Notes: generated from the sequence alone by a model not told the origin. A stretch of 32,041 nt of DNA from JANQKX01 sp039028695 (GCA_039028695.1 JBCCHN010000050.1:1-32041), one strand, 5' to 3'; positions 22,640 to 31,333 are shown, counted from the stretch's first letter. Program-made: numbers and translations.

Positions 22640-24553
22640 TTAAGCATCGGGCGGGCTTGCTTCTTCGACCAGTCCTGCGATGGCCGCATCCAGCGCCAGC
22701 ACCTCCTGGTTCTTGCCGCCCAGGCGCCTCAGAGCCACGGTTTTTTCCTCGGCCTCGCGCCGGCCCACCACGGCGATGGCGGGCACCTTGGCAAGGCTAT
22801 GCTCACGGACCTTGTAGTTGATCTTCTCGTTGCGCAGATCGACACGGGCCCGCAAGCCGGCCGCCCTAAGGGCCTGGCACACTTGGTTGGCGTAATCATC
22901 CGCATCCGAGGTGATTGTGGCCACCACAACCTGCTCCGGCGACAGCCATAAGGGAAACTTACCGGCATATTGCTCGATGAGAATGGCCAGAAAACGCTCG
23001 AACGACCCCAGGATTGCCCGGTGGAGCATGACCGGCCGATGTTTTTGCCCGTCCTCGCCCACGTAGGAGGCGCCCAGACGCTCGGGCATGACAAAGTCCA
23101 CCTGCAGGGTGCCGCATTGCCAGTCTCGCCCAAGGGCATCGCGCAGCACGAACTCCAACTTGGGGCCGTAAAAGGCACCCTCCCCGGGATTGAGGCTGTA
23201 GTCCAGACCAGCCGCCTGCACGGCCTCGGTTAGGGCACTCTCGGCCTGATCCCAGGTCTCGTCCGCGCCGGCCCGGGTCGCCGGGCGGTCGGCAAACTTT
23301 ACCGCCACCTCATCAAAGCCCAAATCTCGGTAAATGGACTGCAGGAGGTCGCAGAAAGTAACCGTTTCGCTGTTGATCTGCTCGGGTGTGCAAAAAATGT
23401 GTGCGTCGTCCTGGGTAAAAGATCGCACCCGCATCAACCCATGCAAGGCCCCCGAGGGCTCGTTGCGGTGACAAGACCCGAACTCGGCCATGCGCAACGG
23501 CAAATCCCGATAGCTGGTCAGGCCCTGCTTGAAAACCTGGACATGACCGGGACAGTTCATGGGCTTGACCGCCAGCATACGATCCTCGGATTCGGCGATG
23601 AACATATGTTCGCGGAACTTTTCCCAGTGGCCCGAAGCCTCCCAGAGGGAACGGTCGATCAACTGGGGTGTCTTGATTTCCACGTAACCGGCCGCGTCCA
23701 AGCGCCGGCGCATATAGCGCTCCACCGTTCGATAGAGGGTCCAGCCCTTGGGGTGCCAAAAGACCGAGCCCGTGGCCTCTTCCTGAAGGTGGAAAAGGCC
23801 CATTTCCCGGCCCAAGCGGCGGTGATCGCGCTTTTCCGCCTCCTCGATCATGTGCAGGTAGGCTTTGAGCTGCTTCTCCGTTTCCCAACAGGTGCCATAG
23901 ATTCGCTGAAGCTGCTCGTTGCGCGCGTCGCCGCGCCAATAGGCGCCCGAGACCTTGGTCAGCTTAAAGGCCTTTCCAAGATTGCCCGTCGAGGGCGAGT
24001 GGGGTCCCCGACAAAGATCCAGCCAATCGCCTTGGCGATAGATGGTAATCACCTCATCTTGCGGCAGGGTCTCAATGTGCTGGGCCTTATACTTTTCGCC
24101 AATCTTGTTGAAGTAGCGAATGGCCTCGGCCCGATCCCAGACTTCCCGCTTAATCTTCTCATTCCGAACGACAATCTCGCGCATGCGCGCTTCGATAAGC
24201 TCCAGGTCCTCCGGCGTAAAGGGCTGTTCCCGGGCAAAGTCGTAGTAAAAACCGTTCTCGATGGCCGGGCCGAAGGTCACTTGCGTCTCAGGATAGAGTT
24301 CTTGCACTGCTTCAGCCAAGACGTGGGCACAGTCGTGGCGTAAAAGCGGCATGGCCTCAGGGTGCCCTCGAGTGACAATCTCCACACTGGCGTCCTGCTC
24401 GATGGCCCGGCTCAGGTCCCAAAGGGCACCGTCGACCTTGATCGCCAGGGCGGATTTGGCCAGTCCGGGGCCAATATCACCGGCGATCTGGGCACCTGTA
24501 ACGGCCCCATCAAAATCACGCGTGCTGCCGTCCGGCAAGGTAATGGCAACCAT
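22640..24553 (-). CDS. thrS: threonyl-tRNA synthetase
   Basis: 637 residues, class II synthetase. TGS domain 1-61; editing domain with His73, His77, Cys181 and His185 (HDCAH and CRGPH), which removes mischarged Ser; catalytic domain with zinc ligands Cys334, His385 and His511 in the same positions as E. coli ThrRS; motif 2 around FGSCHRNEPSGALHGLMRVR; C-terminal anticodon-binding domain (PEQVVVATITSDADDYA). The start ATG 24553 follows a 70-nt leader from a strong promoter. It heads the minus-strand translation cluster. Confidence 0.98.
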   Translation of the reverse strand: MVAITLPDGSTRDFDGAVTGAQIAGDIGPGLAKSALAIKVDGALWDLSRAIEQDASVEIVTRGHPEAMPLLRHDCAHVLAEAVQELYPETQVTFGPAIENGFYYDFAREQPFTPEDLELIEARMREIVVRNEKIKREVWDRAEAIRYFNKIGEKYKAQHIETLPQDEVITIYRQGDWLDLCRGPHSPSTGNLGKAFKLTKVSGAYWRGDARNEQLQRIYGTCWETEKQLKAYLHMIEEAEKRDHRRLGREMGLFHLQEEATGSVFWHPKGWTLYRTVERYMRRRLDAAGYVEIKTPQLIDRSLWEASGHWEKFREHMFIAESEDRMLAVKPMNCPGHVQVFKQGLTSYRDLPLRMAEFGSCHRNEPSGALHGLMRVRSFTQDDAHIFCTPEQINSETVTFCDLLQSIYRDLGFDEVAVKFADRPATRAGADETWDQAESALTEAVQAAGLDYSLNPGEGAFYGPKLEFVLRDALGRDWQCGTLQVDFVMPERLGASYVGEDGQKHRPVMLHRAILGSFERFLAILIEQYAGKFPLWLSPEQVVVATITSDADDYANQVCQALRAAGLRARVDLRNEKINYKVREHSLAKVPAIAVVGRREAEEKTVALRRLGGKNQEVLALDAAIAGLVEEASPPDA

Positions 24554-24629
24554 GAAAACTCTCGTTTTTTGTAATTCTATCCGCTCGGAACAACTCCAAA
24601 GGACCGCTCCTCAACGGCCCTGGCGGCGC

Positions 24630-24657
24630 AATGTAAAAGGAATTCAATGGCTGTCAA
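24630..24657 (-). promoter_or_regulatory. thrS promoter
   Basis: Perfect -35 TTGACA (24652-24657), 16-bp spacer, -10 TACATT (24630-24635). The predicted start near 24623 gives a leader of about 70 nt. It is the best promoter for the thrS-aminotransferase-infC transcript. Confidence 0.6.
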
Positions 24658-24769
24658 GAAACCGCTGCGCCCAATCACCCCTTCCAGATTACTGGACAGC
24701 GCCCCTTCGGGCGACCACTATTGGCAAGCGACCCTTTGCCCCCAGGCTGCATAGCTTTAGCGAGATCTC

Positions 24770-25975
24770 ATGGGACGACGCGACCAGATCGTAACGGCAA
24801 CCCTAGAAAAAGGCGTTGTGGAAATCGCCTGGGGAGACGGCCACCGCAGTCGCTATCCGGGGGTATGGTTTTCCCGAACCCCCGACTTTAGAAAAAGCCT
24901 GGCTGGTTCACCGGGCCCCGAAGCAGAGATTCCAGCCGCCGCCCAGCCAACCGAACTGTGCATCACAGAATCGGGCGACCTGCGCCTCACCTGGTCGGGG
25001 CTGGAAAAGCCCGGTGTCAAAATGGGCAATGAGTCCCAGCATGGTGCCGCTTGGCTGCGGGATCACTGCCCCAGCCAGGCGGAACGGACACGCCGGCGTC
25101 GGCACCCCATTTTGTGGGATCATGGTCTTAGAAAAAACATTCCATCCGAAAACTGGGATTTTTTGCGGACGGACCCCCAGGCCAAGCTGTCCTGCTTTGA
25201 ACAGCTCTTGGATTATGGCTTTTGCTTGCTGCAAAAAGTTCCCCCGCAAGAGGGACAGGTTTTGGAGGTTGCGCGGCTCTTTGGGTTGGTATCTCCCTCC
25301 CCCTACGCGGACGATGAAGCCAAACCCGAACTAGAAAACATCCGGGTGGACCCTCGTGTACCGGTGAACACTCGCAAGGCAAATTTCCTAGCTCCTCACA
25401 CCGACACCTGCTGGCGAACCTCCCTTTCGGGTTTGATTTACCTGCACTGTTTGGAGGCACATAGCCGTGGCGGAGAGACTCTCTTGGTGGATGGCTTCGC
25501 CTTGGCGGAGCGATTGCGCAAGTCCGGTCCGGATGCCTTTGCCTGCCTCTCCCAAACGCCTTTGTCTTTCAGCGCCAACGTTTCGCCCGAGGATCAATGG
25601 CAAGCCATGGGAAAGGTCATTACCCTTGATCATGACGGCGCCGTGGCGGGGATCCGGTATAATCGGGGATCCATCCAGCACTTCGACCTGCCGCTGGACC
25701 TAATCGAACCTCTTCACAGGGCCCTTTGCGCGTGGGAAAGCTGCCTAATGGATGAGGATCACTGGCTGCGGCTAACACTGTCACCCGGTGATCTTTTGGT
25801 CATCGACAATCACCGGGTCATGCATGGACGCACCGCCTTCGACCCCAGCGCCGGTGCCCGCCATTTGCAAACCTGTTCAACCCGACGGGATGAGTTCCAC
25901 AATCGCTATCGGGCTCTCGCCCGCGACCTTGACCCCACATGCACGATCCAGGATCTGGTACTGGGCGTCACTTAG
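24770..25975 (+). CDS. gamma-butyrobetaine hydroxylase-like Fe(II)/2-oxoglutarate dioxygenase
   Basis: 401 residues. The C-terminal TauD/BBOX domain has iron ligands His210 and Asp212 (APHTDTCWRTS) and His352 (NHRVMHGRTAF), with Arg364 as the 2-oxoglutarate anchor (ARHLQTCS). An intact oxygenase is expected. The N-terminal region has two DUF971-like pieces: VEIAWGDGHRSRYPGVWF (17-34) and DLRLTWSG...AAWLRDHCPS (70-102). The CxC-x2-C zinc ligands of gamma-butyrobetaine hydroxylases are reduced to one Cys (100). The substrate could be gamma-butyrobetaine, trimethyllysine or another trimethylammonium compound. It diverges from thrS and is convergent with the glycosyltransferase. Confidence 0.85.
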   Translation: MGRRDQIVTATLEKGVVEIAWGDGHRSRYPGVWFSRTPDFRKSLAGSPGPEAEIPAAAQPTELCITESGDLRLTWSGLEKPGVKMGNESQHGAAWLRDHCPSQAERTRRRRHPILWDHGLRKNIPSENWDFLRTDPQAKLSCFEQLLDYGFCLLQKVPPQEGQVLEVARLFGLVSPSPYADDEAKPELENIRVDPRVPVNTRKANFLAPHTDTCWRTSLSGLIYLHCLEAHSRGGETLLVDGFALAERLRKSGPDAFACLSQTPLSFSANVSPEDQWQAMGKVITLDHDGAVAGIRYNRGSIQHFDLPLDLIEPLHRALCAWESCLMDEDHWLRLTLSPGDLLVIDNHRVMHGRTAFDPSAGARHLQTCSTRRDEFHNRYRALARDLDPTCTIQDLVLGVT

Positions 25976-25982
25976 GTTTTGG

Positions 25983-27263
25983 TCACGATGCCGGCGCATA
26001 AGCATCGGCGCGCAGCAGTTCTCGGTAGAGGCCGATGGTCTTGCGGCACATCACCTCATTGCTGAAGTTATCCCTGACATGCTGGACCGCACGAGACTGC
26101 ATTAGGTCCCGATCCTCGGCGGAAAGGGAAAGGGCGCGCACGATGGCTTTGGCCAGTGAGTCCGGGTCGTCCGGCGTAAAGGAGAGGGCGGTTCGGCCAT
26201 CGATGATCTGTTCCTTGGCGCCGCCGTGATTGCTGACAATGGTCAGGCGCCCCATGGCTTGGGATTCGCTTACCACCCGGCCGAAACCCTCGGGCTCGCT
26301 AGAGGCGGAGACAACCACATCGGCCAGCTTGTAAGCGGCCGGCATGTCGTCACAATTCTCCAAGATGAAGGCCCGTCCGGTCAGGCCCTTGTCCGTAATC
26401 ATCTTTTCTAGCTCTTGACGATAGCCTTCCCGTCCCAAGTCCGAGCCCAAGAGGGCACAACAAAGATCCAAGCCCTTGAGCCGGCTAACCGCCTCTAGCA
26501 AGACCGCTTGTCCCTTCCAGCGGGTCAGGCGACCGGGCAACAAAATCAGGGGCACCCCATCGGGCATGCGCCACTGCTGGGCCAGCTTGATAACCCGCTC
26601 CGAGGTAATCTTTCCGGGATCAAAACGCAACAGATCCACGCCACGGTGAACAATGCGAATTCGGGCCGGGTCCACCGCATAGGTGCGGCGCAGATAGTCG
26701 GCCACGAACTCGGAGATGGCGATGACCCTTTCGCCTTTGGTCATCACCGAATTGTAGCGCCGCTTCAAAGCATTCGCCGCCCCATAGGGGGCATGGGTCG
26801 TGGTGATGAAGTGGCAGCCGGTCTTTTGCGCTGCCCAATAGGCGGACCAAGCCGGCGCGCGGGAGCGGGCATGCACAATGTCCACTTTGTACCGAGTGAT
26901 GATTTCGGCCAGGCGGTCTATATTGCGACGAATGACAAAAGGGTTTTTGGAAGCCAGCGGATGGGTGATGTGTTGTGCATTGAAGCGTTTTAAATGAGCT
27001 TCCATGGGCCCCCCGGCGGACGCTACCAAGGCCGTGGCCCCGGCTGCTGCCAGCGCCTGGGCCATGTCCACCGTGCCCCGCTCCACGCCCCCGGCCACCA
27101 GACGGGGCAGAACCTGCATAACGACAGCCGGGGAACCGTCCGGACGCGTCAGGCCGTCGACCACCCGCGGCGGCTCGAAAAGATCCGCATCACTCTCAGC
27201 TTGGCTTGGGTCTGGTTCCACGGCCCCCGATGTCCCATACTCTTGTTGCCCCTTCCATAGCAT
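25983..27263 (-). CDS. GT4-family glycosyltransferase
   Basis: 426 residues from ATG 27263. Retaining GT-B enzyme of family 4: N-domain VVMQVLPRLVAGGVERGTVDMAQAL (47-71), then the C-domain with PGRLTRWKGQ (243-252) and the donor-binding E-x7-E motif (Glu325 and Glu333 in EPEGFGRVVSE). The first 45 residues are polar and probably disordered. A start at 27350 would run under the divergent hydrolase gene. Such proteins build lipopolysaccharide or capsule sugars at the cytoplasmic membrane face. No other polysaccharide gene is next to it, so the acceptor is unknown. Confidence 0.88.
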   Translation of the reverse strand: MLWKGQQEYGTSGAVEPDPSQAESDADLFEPPRVVDGLTRPDGSPAVVMQVLPRLVAGGVERGTVDMAQALAAAGATALVASAGGPMEAHLKRFNAQHITHPLASKNPFVIRRNIDRLAEIITRYKVDIVHARSRAPAWSAYWAAQKTGCHFITTTHAPYGAANALKRRYNSVMTKGERVIAISEFVADYLRRTYAVDPARIRIVHRGVDLLRFDPGKITSERVIKLAQQWRMPDGVPLILLPGRLTRWKGQAVLLEAVSRLKGLDLCCALLGSDLGREGYRQELEKMITDKGLTGRAFILENCDDMPAAYKLADVVVSASSEPEGFGRVVSESQAMGRLTIVSNHGGAKEQIIDGRTALSFTPDDPDSLAKAIVRALSLSAEDRDLMQSRAVQHVRDNFSNEVMCRKTIGLYRELLRADAYAPAS

Positions 27264-27281
27264 CCGAACCCGGTAAACAGA

Positions 27282-28058
27282 ATGCAAAATGTCAGCGCCG
27301 CCCAATTCTTGCCCCGCGACGGTGGTCACCAAGTCGCCTACCACCGCCAATCAGCCGCCAAAGGGCGTCTGGGGCCGGGTTTGGTTTTTTTGGGTGGCTT
27401 CATGTCGGACATGAGCGGTACCAAGGCTATCGCCCTGGAAGCCTATGCCGCAGATCGGGGCTGCGCTTTTTTGCGCTTCGACTATCTGGGCCACGGCCTG
27501 TCCAGCGGCGCCTTCGAGGAGGGGACTATCGGGCGCTGGAAAGACGATGCCCTTGCCGCCTTGGATCACCTGACCGACGGGCCGCAAGTCCTCGTCGGCT
27601 CCTCCATGGGTGGTTGGATCTCTCTCTTGGTGGCGCGGGAGCGGCCGGAACGGGTCGCCGGCCTTGTCGGGATCGCCGCGGCCCCGGATTTCACCCAGGC
27701 CATGTGGCGAGGCTTCAATCCGGGCCAGCGAAACCAGCTCATGAACGAGGGCCGCCTGGAACAACCATCGGATTACTCGGACGAACCCTACATCATCACC
27801 CGGGATCTGATCGAAGATGGGCGCAAAAACCTGCTCCTGGATGGGCCCATCCCCATTTCTTGCCCCGTCCGCCTGTTGCAAGGCCAAAAGGACGAAGCGG
27901 TGCCCTGGGAAACCGCTCAAAAAATAAGTGATGCTTTGGCTTCAGACGACGTCGAGGTCACCATCGTGAAGGGCGGCGATCACCGCCTGTCCGAACCACA
28001 CGACCTAGACCGCCTCAATCGAACCTTGGATCGTCTCTTCGATCTCTTGCAAAGCTAA
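27282..28058 (+). CDS. alpha/beta hydrolase
   Basis: 258 residues with the serine-hydrolase triad: Ser108 in GSSMGG, Asp204 in GQKDEAVP, His234 in GGDHRLSEP. The oxyanion loop GGFMSDMSGTK and LRFDYLGHGLSSG are present. The layout resembles ABHD10-type thioesterases/carboxylesterases common in alphaproteobacteria, no signal peptide, cytoplasmic. Its start is 18 bp from that of the divergent glycosyltransferase, and its stop overlaps the convergent SDR stop by four bases (CTAA). The natural ester is not identifiable. Confidence 0.88.
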   Translation: MQNVSAAQFLPRDGGHQVAYHRQSAAKGRLGPGLVFLGGFMSDMSGTKAIALEAYAADRGCAFLRFDYLGHGLSSGAFEEGTIGRWKDDALAALDHLTDGPQVLVGSSMGGWISLLVARERPERVAGLVGIAAAPDFTQAMWRGFNPGQRNQLMNEGRLEQPSDYSDEPYIITRDLIEDGRKNLLLDGPIPISCPVRLLQGQKDEAVPWETAQKISDALASDDVEVTIVKGGDHRLSEPHDLDRLNRTLDRLFDLLQS

Positions 28059-28936
28059 GGTTTGTGGCCTTCCGACAACAAGGCACTGAGGCCTGCTTGG
28101 TAGTCGGGGTACTTGAGCGTAACGCCAAGTTCATCATGCAAACGCCGATTGCTGACCCGCTTGTTGTCCCGGTAAAAGCTGCGCGCCATGGGGGACAGAT
28201 CAGCGGCTTCAAAGTCCTCCAAGGGGGGCGGCGCCTGTCCGAGGAGTTTCGCCGCGTGGGCAATCACTGCCTCGGGCGGCGCGGCGCAATCATCGCAAAC
28301 ATTATAGATCCGACCGGGACGGGGCCGTGCTAAAGAAGCCGACAGGGCTTGAGCGATGTCGTCCACATGAATGCGGCTAAACACCTGACCGGGCTTATTG
28401 ATCCGTTTTCCCTTGCCGCGCCGAATCGTCTCCAACGCGTTGCGTCCCGGGCCATAGATGCCGGCCAAGCGGAATATGTGCACCGGTGACTGATGCTCTT
28501 CCCAAAGCTTGAGCCAGGCCCTTTCGGCGGCCACCCGCCGTTCGCTGCGTGGGGCCGTCGGTTGCAAGTCGGCCTCCTCATCGACCCAGTCCCCGCCCCG
28601 GTCTCCATAGACACCGGTGGTGGAGAGATAGCCGACCCAGTCCCAGGCCGCTCCCCTTGCCGCGATCGCCTCGCCGTAAAGATCCAACACAGGGTCCCCT
28701 GCTTCATCGGGCGCGACACTGATCAAGAGGTGGCTGCTGGACCGCAGGCAGTCCTCCAAATCGGGGTCTTGAGCATCGCGGCTGAAAATCAAAGGACGAA
28801 AGCCTTGTTCGGCCAGACGTTCGGCCTTTTCGGCGCTACGGGTGGTCCCTGCCACCGACCAGCCCTCCGTCAGGAGGTTCTGCGCCCAGGTGCGCGCCGA
28901 TAGCCCCAGACCGAAGCAAAATAGATTACCGGGCAT
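28055..28936 (-). CDS. YeeZ-like SDR-family (atypical) NAD(P)-binding protein
   Basis: 293 residues. The N-terminal nucleotide-binding segment LFCFGLGLSARTWAQ (5-19) is followed by GTTRSAEKAERL, YLSTTGVYGDRGGDWVDE, FRLAGIYGPGRNALE and RIHVDDIAQAL, as in the extended SDRs related to E. coli YeeZ. The canonical YxxxK is not evident at the usual place. ATG 28936 is chosen because the homologous part starts there; ATG 28948 and TTG 28963 are alternatives, with GAGGAG lying between them. Role unknown; this family often neighbours fzlA and queG genes in alphaproteobacteria. Confidence 0.82.
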   Translation of the reverse strand: MPGNLFCFGLGLSARTWAQNLLTEGWSVAGTTRSAEKAERLAEQGFRPLIFSRDAQDPDLEDCLRSSSHLLISVAPDEAGDPVLDLYGEAIAARGAAWDWVGYLSTTGVYGDRGGDWVDEEADLQPTAPRSERRVAAERAWLKLWEEHQSPVHIFRLAGIYGPGRNALETIRRGKGKRINKPGQVFSRIHVDDIAQALSASLARPRPGRIYNVCDDCAAPPEAVIAHAAKLLGQAPPPLEDFEAADLSPMARSFYRDNKRVSNRRLHDELGVTLKYPDYQAGLSALLSEGHKP

Positions 28937-29033
28937 TGCCTCTTCCATCTCCTCAAAGATCAATTAAGTTCTACCTTGGCTGTGGAACGCGTAAAAGCCA
29001 GTGAAATTTCGTCCAAAATCCCAAGAACAGATC

Positions 29034-29828
29034 ATGACCTTCCTCGGCCACAAGTTTAGATTTCAGGTTGTTATAGGCCTCACCTGGCTATTTGCTGCTA
29101 GCTTTTTGGCCAATCCCTCAATCGTCCACGCTCAGTTGGAGCAGGCCGATAGCGGCGAGCGCTACCGTTCCTGCTTGGAGAACGCTTACCAACGGCCGGA
29201 GGATACCTTCGAGATGGCCACCGGGTGGATTGGCGAGGGCGGCGCCGAACACGCTCGCCATTGTGCCGCCATCGCCCTCATTGAGTTGGGCCACTACGGC
29301 GTCGCAGCGCAGCGCCTGGAGGACTTGGTGAAAGACCTGCCGGAGGAAAAACTAGATTTTCAAAGCACACTCTTGGCCCAAGCCGGGCAGTCTTGGTTGC
29401 TGGCCGGCGACCTGGACCGGGCTTATCGAGCCCAGACCGCCGCCCTTCAGGGGGATCCGACCTCTGTACAGATCCTCACGGACCGGGGCATTACACTGGC
29501 ATCGGCAGGCCATTACGGTGAAGCGGTGGACGACTTCACTCAGGCCATTCTCAAGGCACCCGGCAACAGCGAGATCTTTGTCTATCGGGCCAGTGCCTAT
29601 CGTTATCTCGGGGAAGAGGGTCTGGCTGCCGCCGATTTGGAAACGGCCTTGGCAAATGACCCTGAAAATCCGGATGCTCTGTTGGAGCGGGGCATTTTGC
29701 GCCGCCTCAGCGGTGATGAAGCGGGTGCCCGCGAAGATTGGGTCCGTGCCGCCGTTATGGGTGAGGGCACCCCAACTGGTGAGCTGGCTCAAAGGAACAT
29801 CGAAAAATTAGACCTGAACCTCGATTAG
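29034..29828 (+). CDS. secreted tetratricopeptide-repeat protein
   Basis: 264 residues. A signal peptide covers 1-33 (KFRF, hydrophobic VVIGLTWLFAASFLA, end VHA before QLEQ). Four TPR-like helix pairs run from about 108 to 240, with signature pieces LAQAGQSWLLAGDLDRAY, LTDRGITLASAGHYGEAV, IFVYRASAYRYLGEEGLA and LLERGILRRLSGDEAGA. It is a periplasmic or lipid-free scaffold for protein contacts. ATG 29034 gives the best signal peptide; an in-frame GTG at 29001 is possible. It is divergent from the YeeZ-like gene and convergent with the GST gene (8-bp gap). Confidence 0.85.
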   Translation: MTFLGHKFRFQVVIGLTWLFAASFLANPSIVHAQLEQADSGERYRSCLENAYQRPEDTFEMATGWIGEGGAEHARHCAAIALIELGHYGVAAQRLEDLVKDLPEEKLDFQSTLLAQAGQSWLLAGDLDRAYRAQTAALQGDPTSVQILTDRGITLASAGHYGEAVDDFTQAILKAPGNSEIFVYRASAYRYLGEEGLAAADLETALANDPENPDALLERGILRRLSGDEAGAREDWVRAAVMGEGTPTGELAQRNIEKLDLNLD

Positions 29829-29836
29829 CTCTTCCG

Positions 29837-30505
29837 CTAAAAATCCAAATTCACGTAATGGCGTACCGGCTTACATCCGGTAATCTGATCGGCTAGGATA
29901 GGTCGCATGGAAGGGCGGGATTTAACCCGGGCATACCAATCCTTGGCATCATGATGTCTGGACCACGGCACGTCGCCCAGATAGTCCACCGCTGAAAAAT
30001 GAGCCGCCGCGGTAATGTCCGCCAAGCTGAAGTAGTCCCCCGCCAACCAGCGACGGCGATCACTGAGCCAAGCAACATAGTCCAAGTGATAATGAATGTT
30101 GCTATGCCCCGCCCGGATGGCCGATGAATCTGGCTGACCCTGACCCAACAAACGCTTGATCACCTTCTGCTCGACCAAGTTCATGGTAACTTCCCGGTGG
30201 AATTTCTGATCGAACCAGGCCACCAGCCGCCGCACCTCGGCCCGGTCCAGCGGGTCCTCGCCCAATAAAGAGGGCGCGGGATAGGCTTCTTCCAGATATT
30301 CCACAACCACCTGACTGCCCGATATGGCGATGCCATCCTCCTCGATCAGCACCGGTACTTCACCCGCCGGGTTCATCTGCAGGAAGACCTGACGCTGTTC
30401 CCAGACCTTTTCGCTGCGCAACTCCGCCTCCAGCCCTTTCTCATGGAGCAGGATGCGCACCTTGCGGCAGCCGGGATCGATTGCGAGATGATAGAGTTGG
30501 CGCAT
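29837..30505 (-). CDS. fzlA: GST-fold protein, probable FzlA cell-division factor
   Basis: 222 residues with a thioredoxin-like N-domain (LYHLAIDPGCRKVRILLHEKG, NPAGEVPVL 45-53, SQVVVEYLEEAYP) and an all-helical C-domain. The overall pattern, including VWEQR (34-38), LVAWFDQKFHREV, YHLDYVAWL, LADITAAAH and the C-terminal HYVNLDF, matches the alphaproteobacterial FzlA group. FzlA binds FtsZ filaments and sets constriction rate in Caulobacter; as I recall, a Trp in this N-terminal loop and an Asp near the C-terminus are needed for FtsZ binding, and both have counterparts here. ATG 30505 has AGAGG seven bases upstream. An ordinary glutathione transferase cannot be excluded. Confidence 0.75.
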   Translation of the reverse strand: MRQLYHLAIDPGCRKVRILLHEKGLEAELRSEKVWEQRQVFLQMNPAGEVPVLIEEDGIAISGSQVVVEYLEEAYPAPSLLGEDPLDRAEVRRLVAWFDQKFHREVTMNLVEQKVIKRLLGQGQPDSSAIRAGHSNIHYHLDYVAWLSDRRRWLAGDYFSLADITAAAHFSAVDYLGDVPWSRHHDAKDWYARVKSRPSMRPILADQITGCKPVRHYVNLDF

Positions 30506-30570
30506 GACAAAACCTCTCATACGCCGCTTTTTGTCTCTTGAACAGACCCAGAAGGGGCCACAGGGGCGGG

Positions 30571-31275
30571 CTAGCTCAGAAGGGCCCCCCCGTCCACATC
30601 CACGGTGGTGCCAGTGACAAAGTCGTTTTGGATGAGGAAAAGGATTGCCTGGGCGACCTCCTCCGGCAGGCCGGCACGGGGAATGAGGTACTCGCCACAC
30701 ATGTCATCCACCTTTTGTCGGCGTTCTGGATCGTCGGGGCCGAACATGGGGGTGTCGATCACGCCCGGCGAGACCACATTGATGCGCCGCGGGGCAATTT
30801 CCACCGCTACGGAGCGAACCAGAGCCTCGACCGCGCCACCGACGGATGATAGCGCCGCCAAGCCGGGGCCGGACCGGCGGGCGGGATAGCCGCTGACCAA
30901 AACGATACAGCCATTCGCGACCAGATGCTCCGCGCCGAAACGCACCACATTGGCATAGCCCCACAGCTTATCGAAGGACCCCTGATAACCCTCCATATCC
31001 ATCTCCAGGAACGGCCCAAAGGCGCGCTCCCCGCCGGTGGCGGCACTGACCAAAATGTCGAAGGGTGCGCAATCGGCAAAAAGGGCGGCCAAGGCATTTG
31101 GGTCACGGGCATCGCAGGCCCGCGCCTCGATCCCCATCGGCAAGGCGCCGGCCCGCTCCGGAGAGCGGCTCACCGCGATGACCTCAACACCCGCGTTCGC
31201 CAACTGCTTGGCCGTCGCCAAGCCGATGCCTGATGTGCCCCCCACAACGACGGCCCTTTTCCCATCAAGCTTCAT
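30571..31275 (-). CDS. SDR-family protein lacking the catalytic Tyr and Lys
   Basis: 234 residues. The Rossmann motif VVVGGTSGIG (9-18), DARD adenine contact, SAAT in place of NNAG, VLVSG with Ser128, and NVVSPGVIDTP (166-176) are SDR features. Where the classical YxxxK lies, the sequence is LSSVG (142-146), so both the catalytic Tyr and Lys are replaced while the following helix GAVEALVRSVAVEIAP is normal. It is either a divergent SDR subfamily using other residues or a binding protein. ATG 31275 follows GAGAAGG. It lies 58 bp after gltB and 65 bp before fzlA. Confidence 0.85.
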   Translation of the reverse strand: MKLDGKRAVVVGGTSGIGLATAKQLANAGVEVIAVSRSPERAGALPMGIEARACDARDPNALAALFADCAPFDILVSAATGGERAFGPFLEMDMEGYQGSFDKLWGYANVVRFGAEHLVANGCIVLVSGYPARRSGPGLAALSSVGGAVEALVRSVAVEIAPRRINVVSPGVIDTPMFGPDDPERRQKVDDMCGEYLIPRAGLPEEVAQAILFLIQNDFVTGTTVDVDGGALLS

Positions 31276-31294
31276 TTTAGCCTTCTCCCCTTTT

Positions 31295-31330
31295 CCTAGC
31301 GCAGATCCTGGCGCAGACCCTAGCGCAGCC
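31295..31330 (-). repeat. three tandem 12-bp repeats between gltB and the SDR gene
   Basis: Three contiguous copies of CCTAGCGCAGAT, CCTGGCGCAGAC and CCTAGCGCAGCC (plus strand) lie just after the gltB stop. Copies differ at only a few positions. Slippage duplication or a binding array are both possible. Confidence 0.6.
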
Positions 31331-31333
31331 GGG

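Noticed and set aside
24554..24769. T-box or other riboswitch upstream of thrS
   Set aside because: No T-box sequence or specifier structure; an ordinary promoter with a short leader explains the region.
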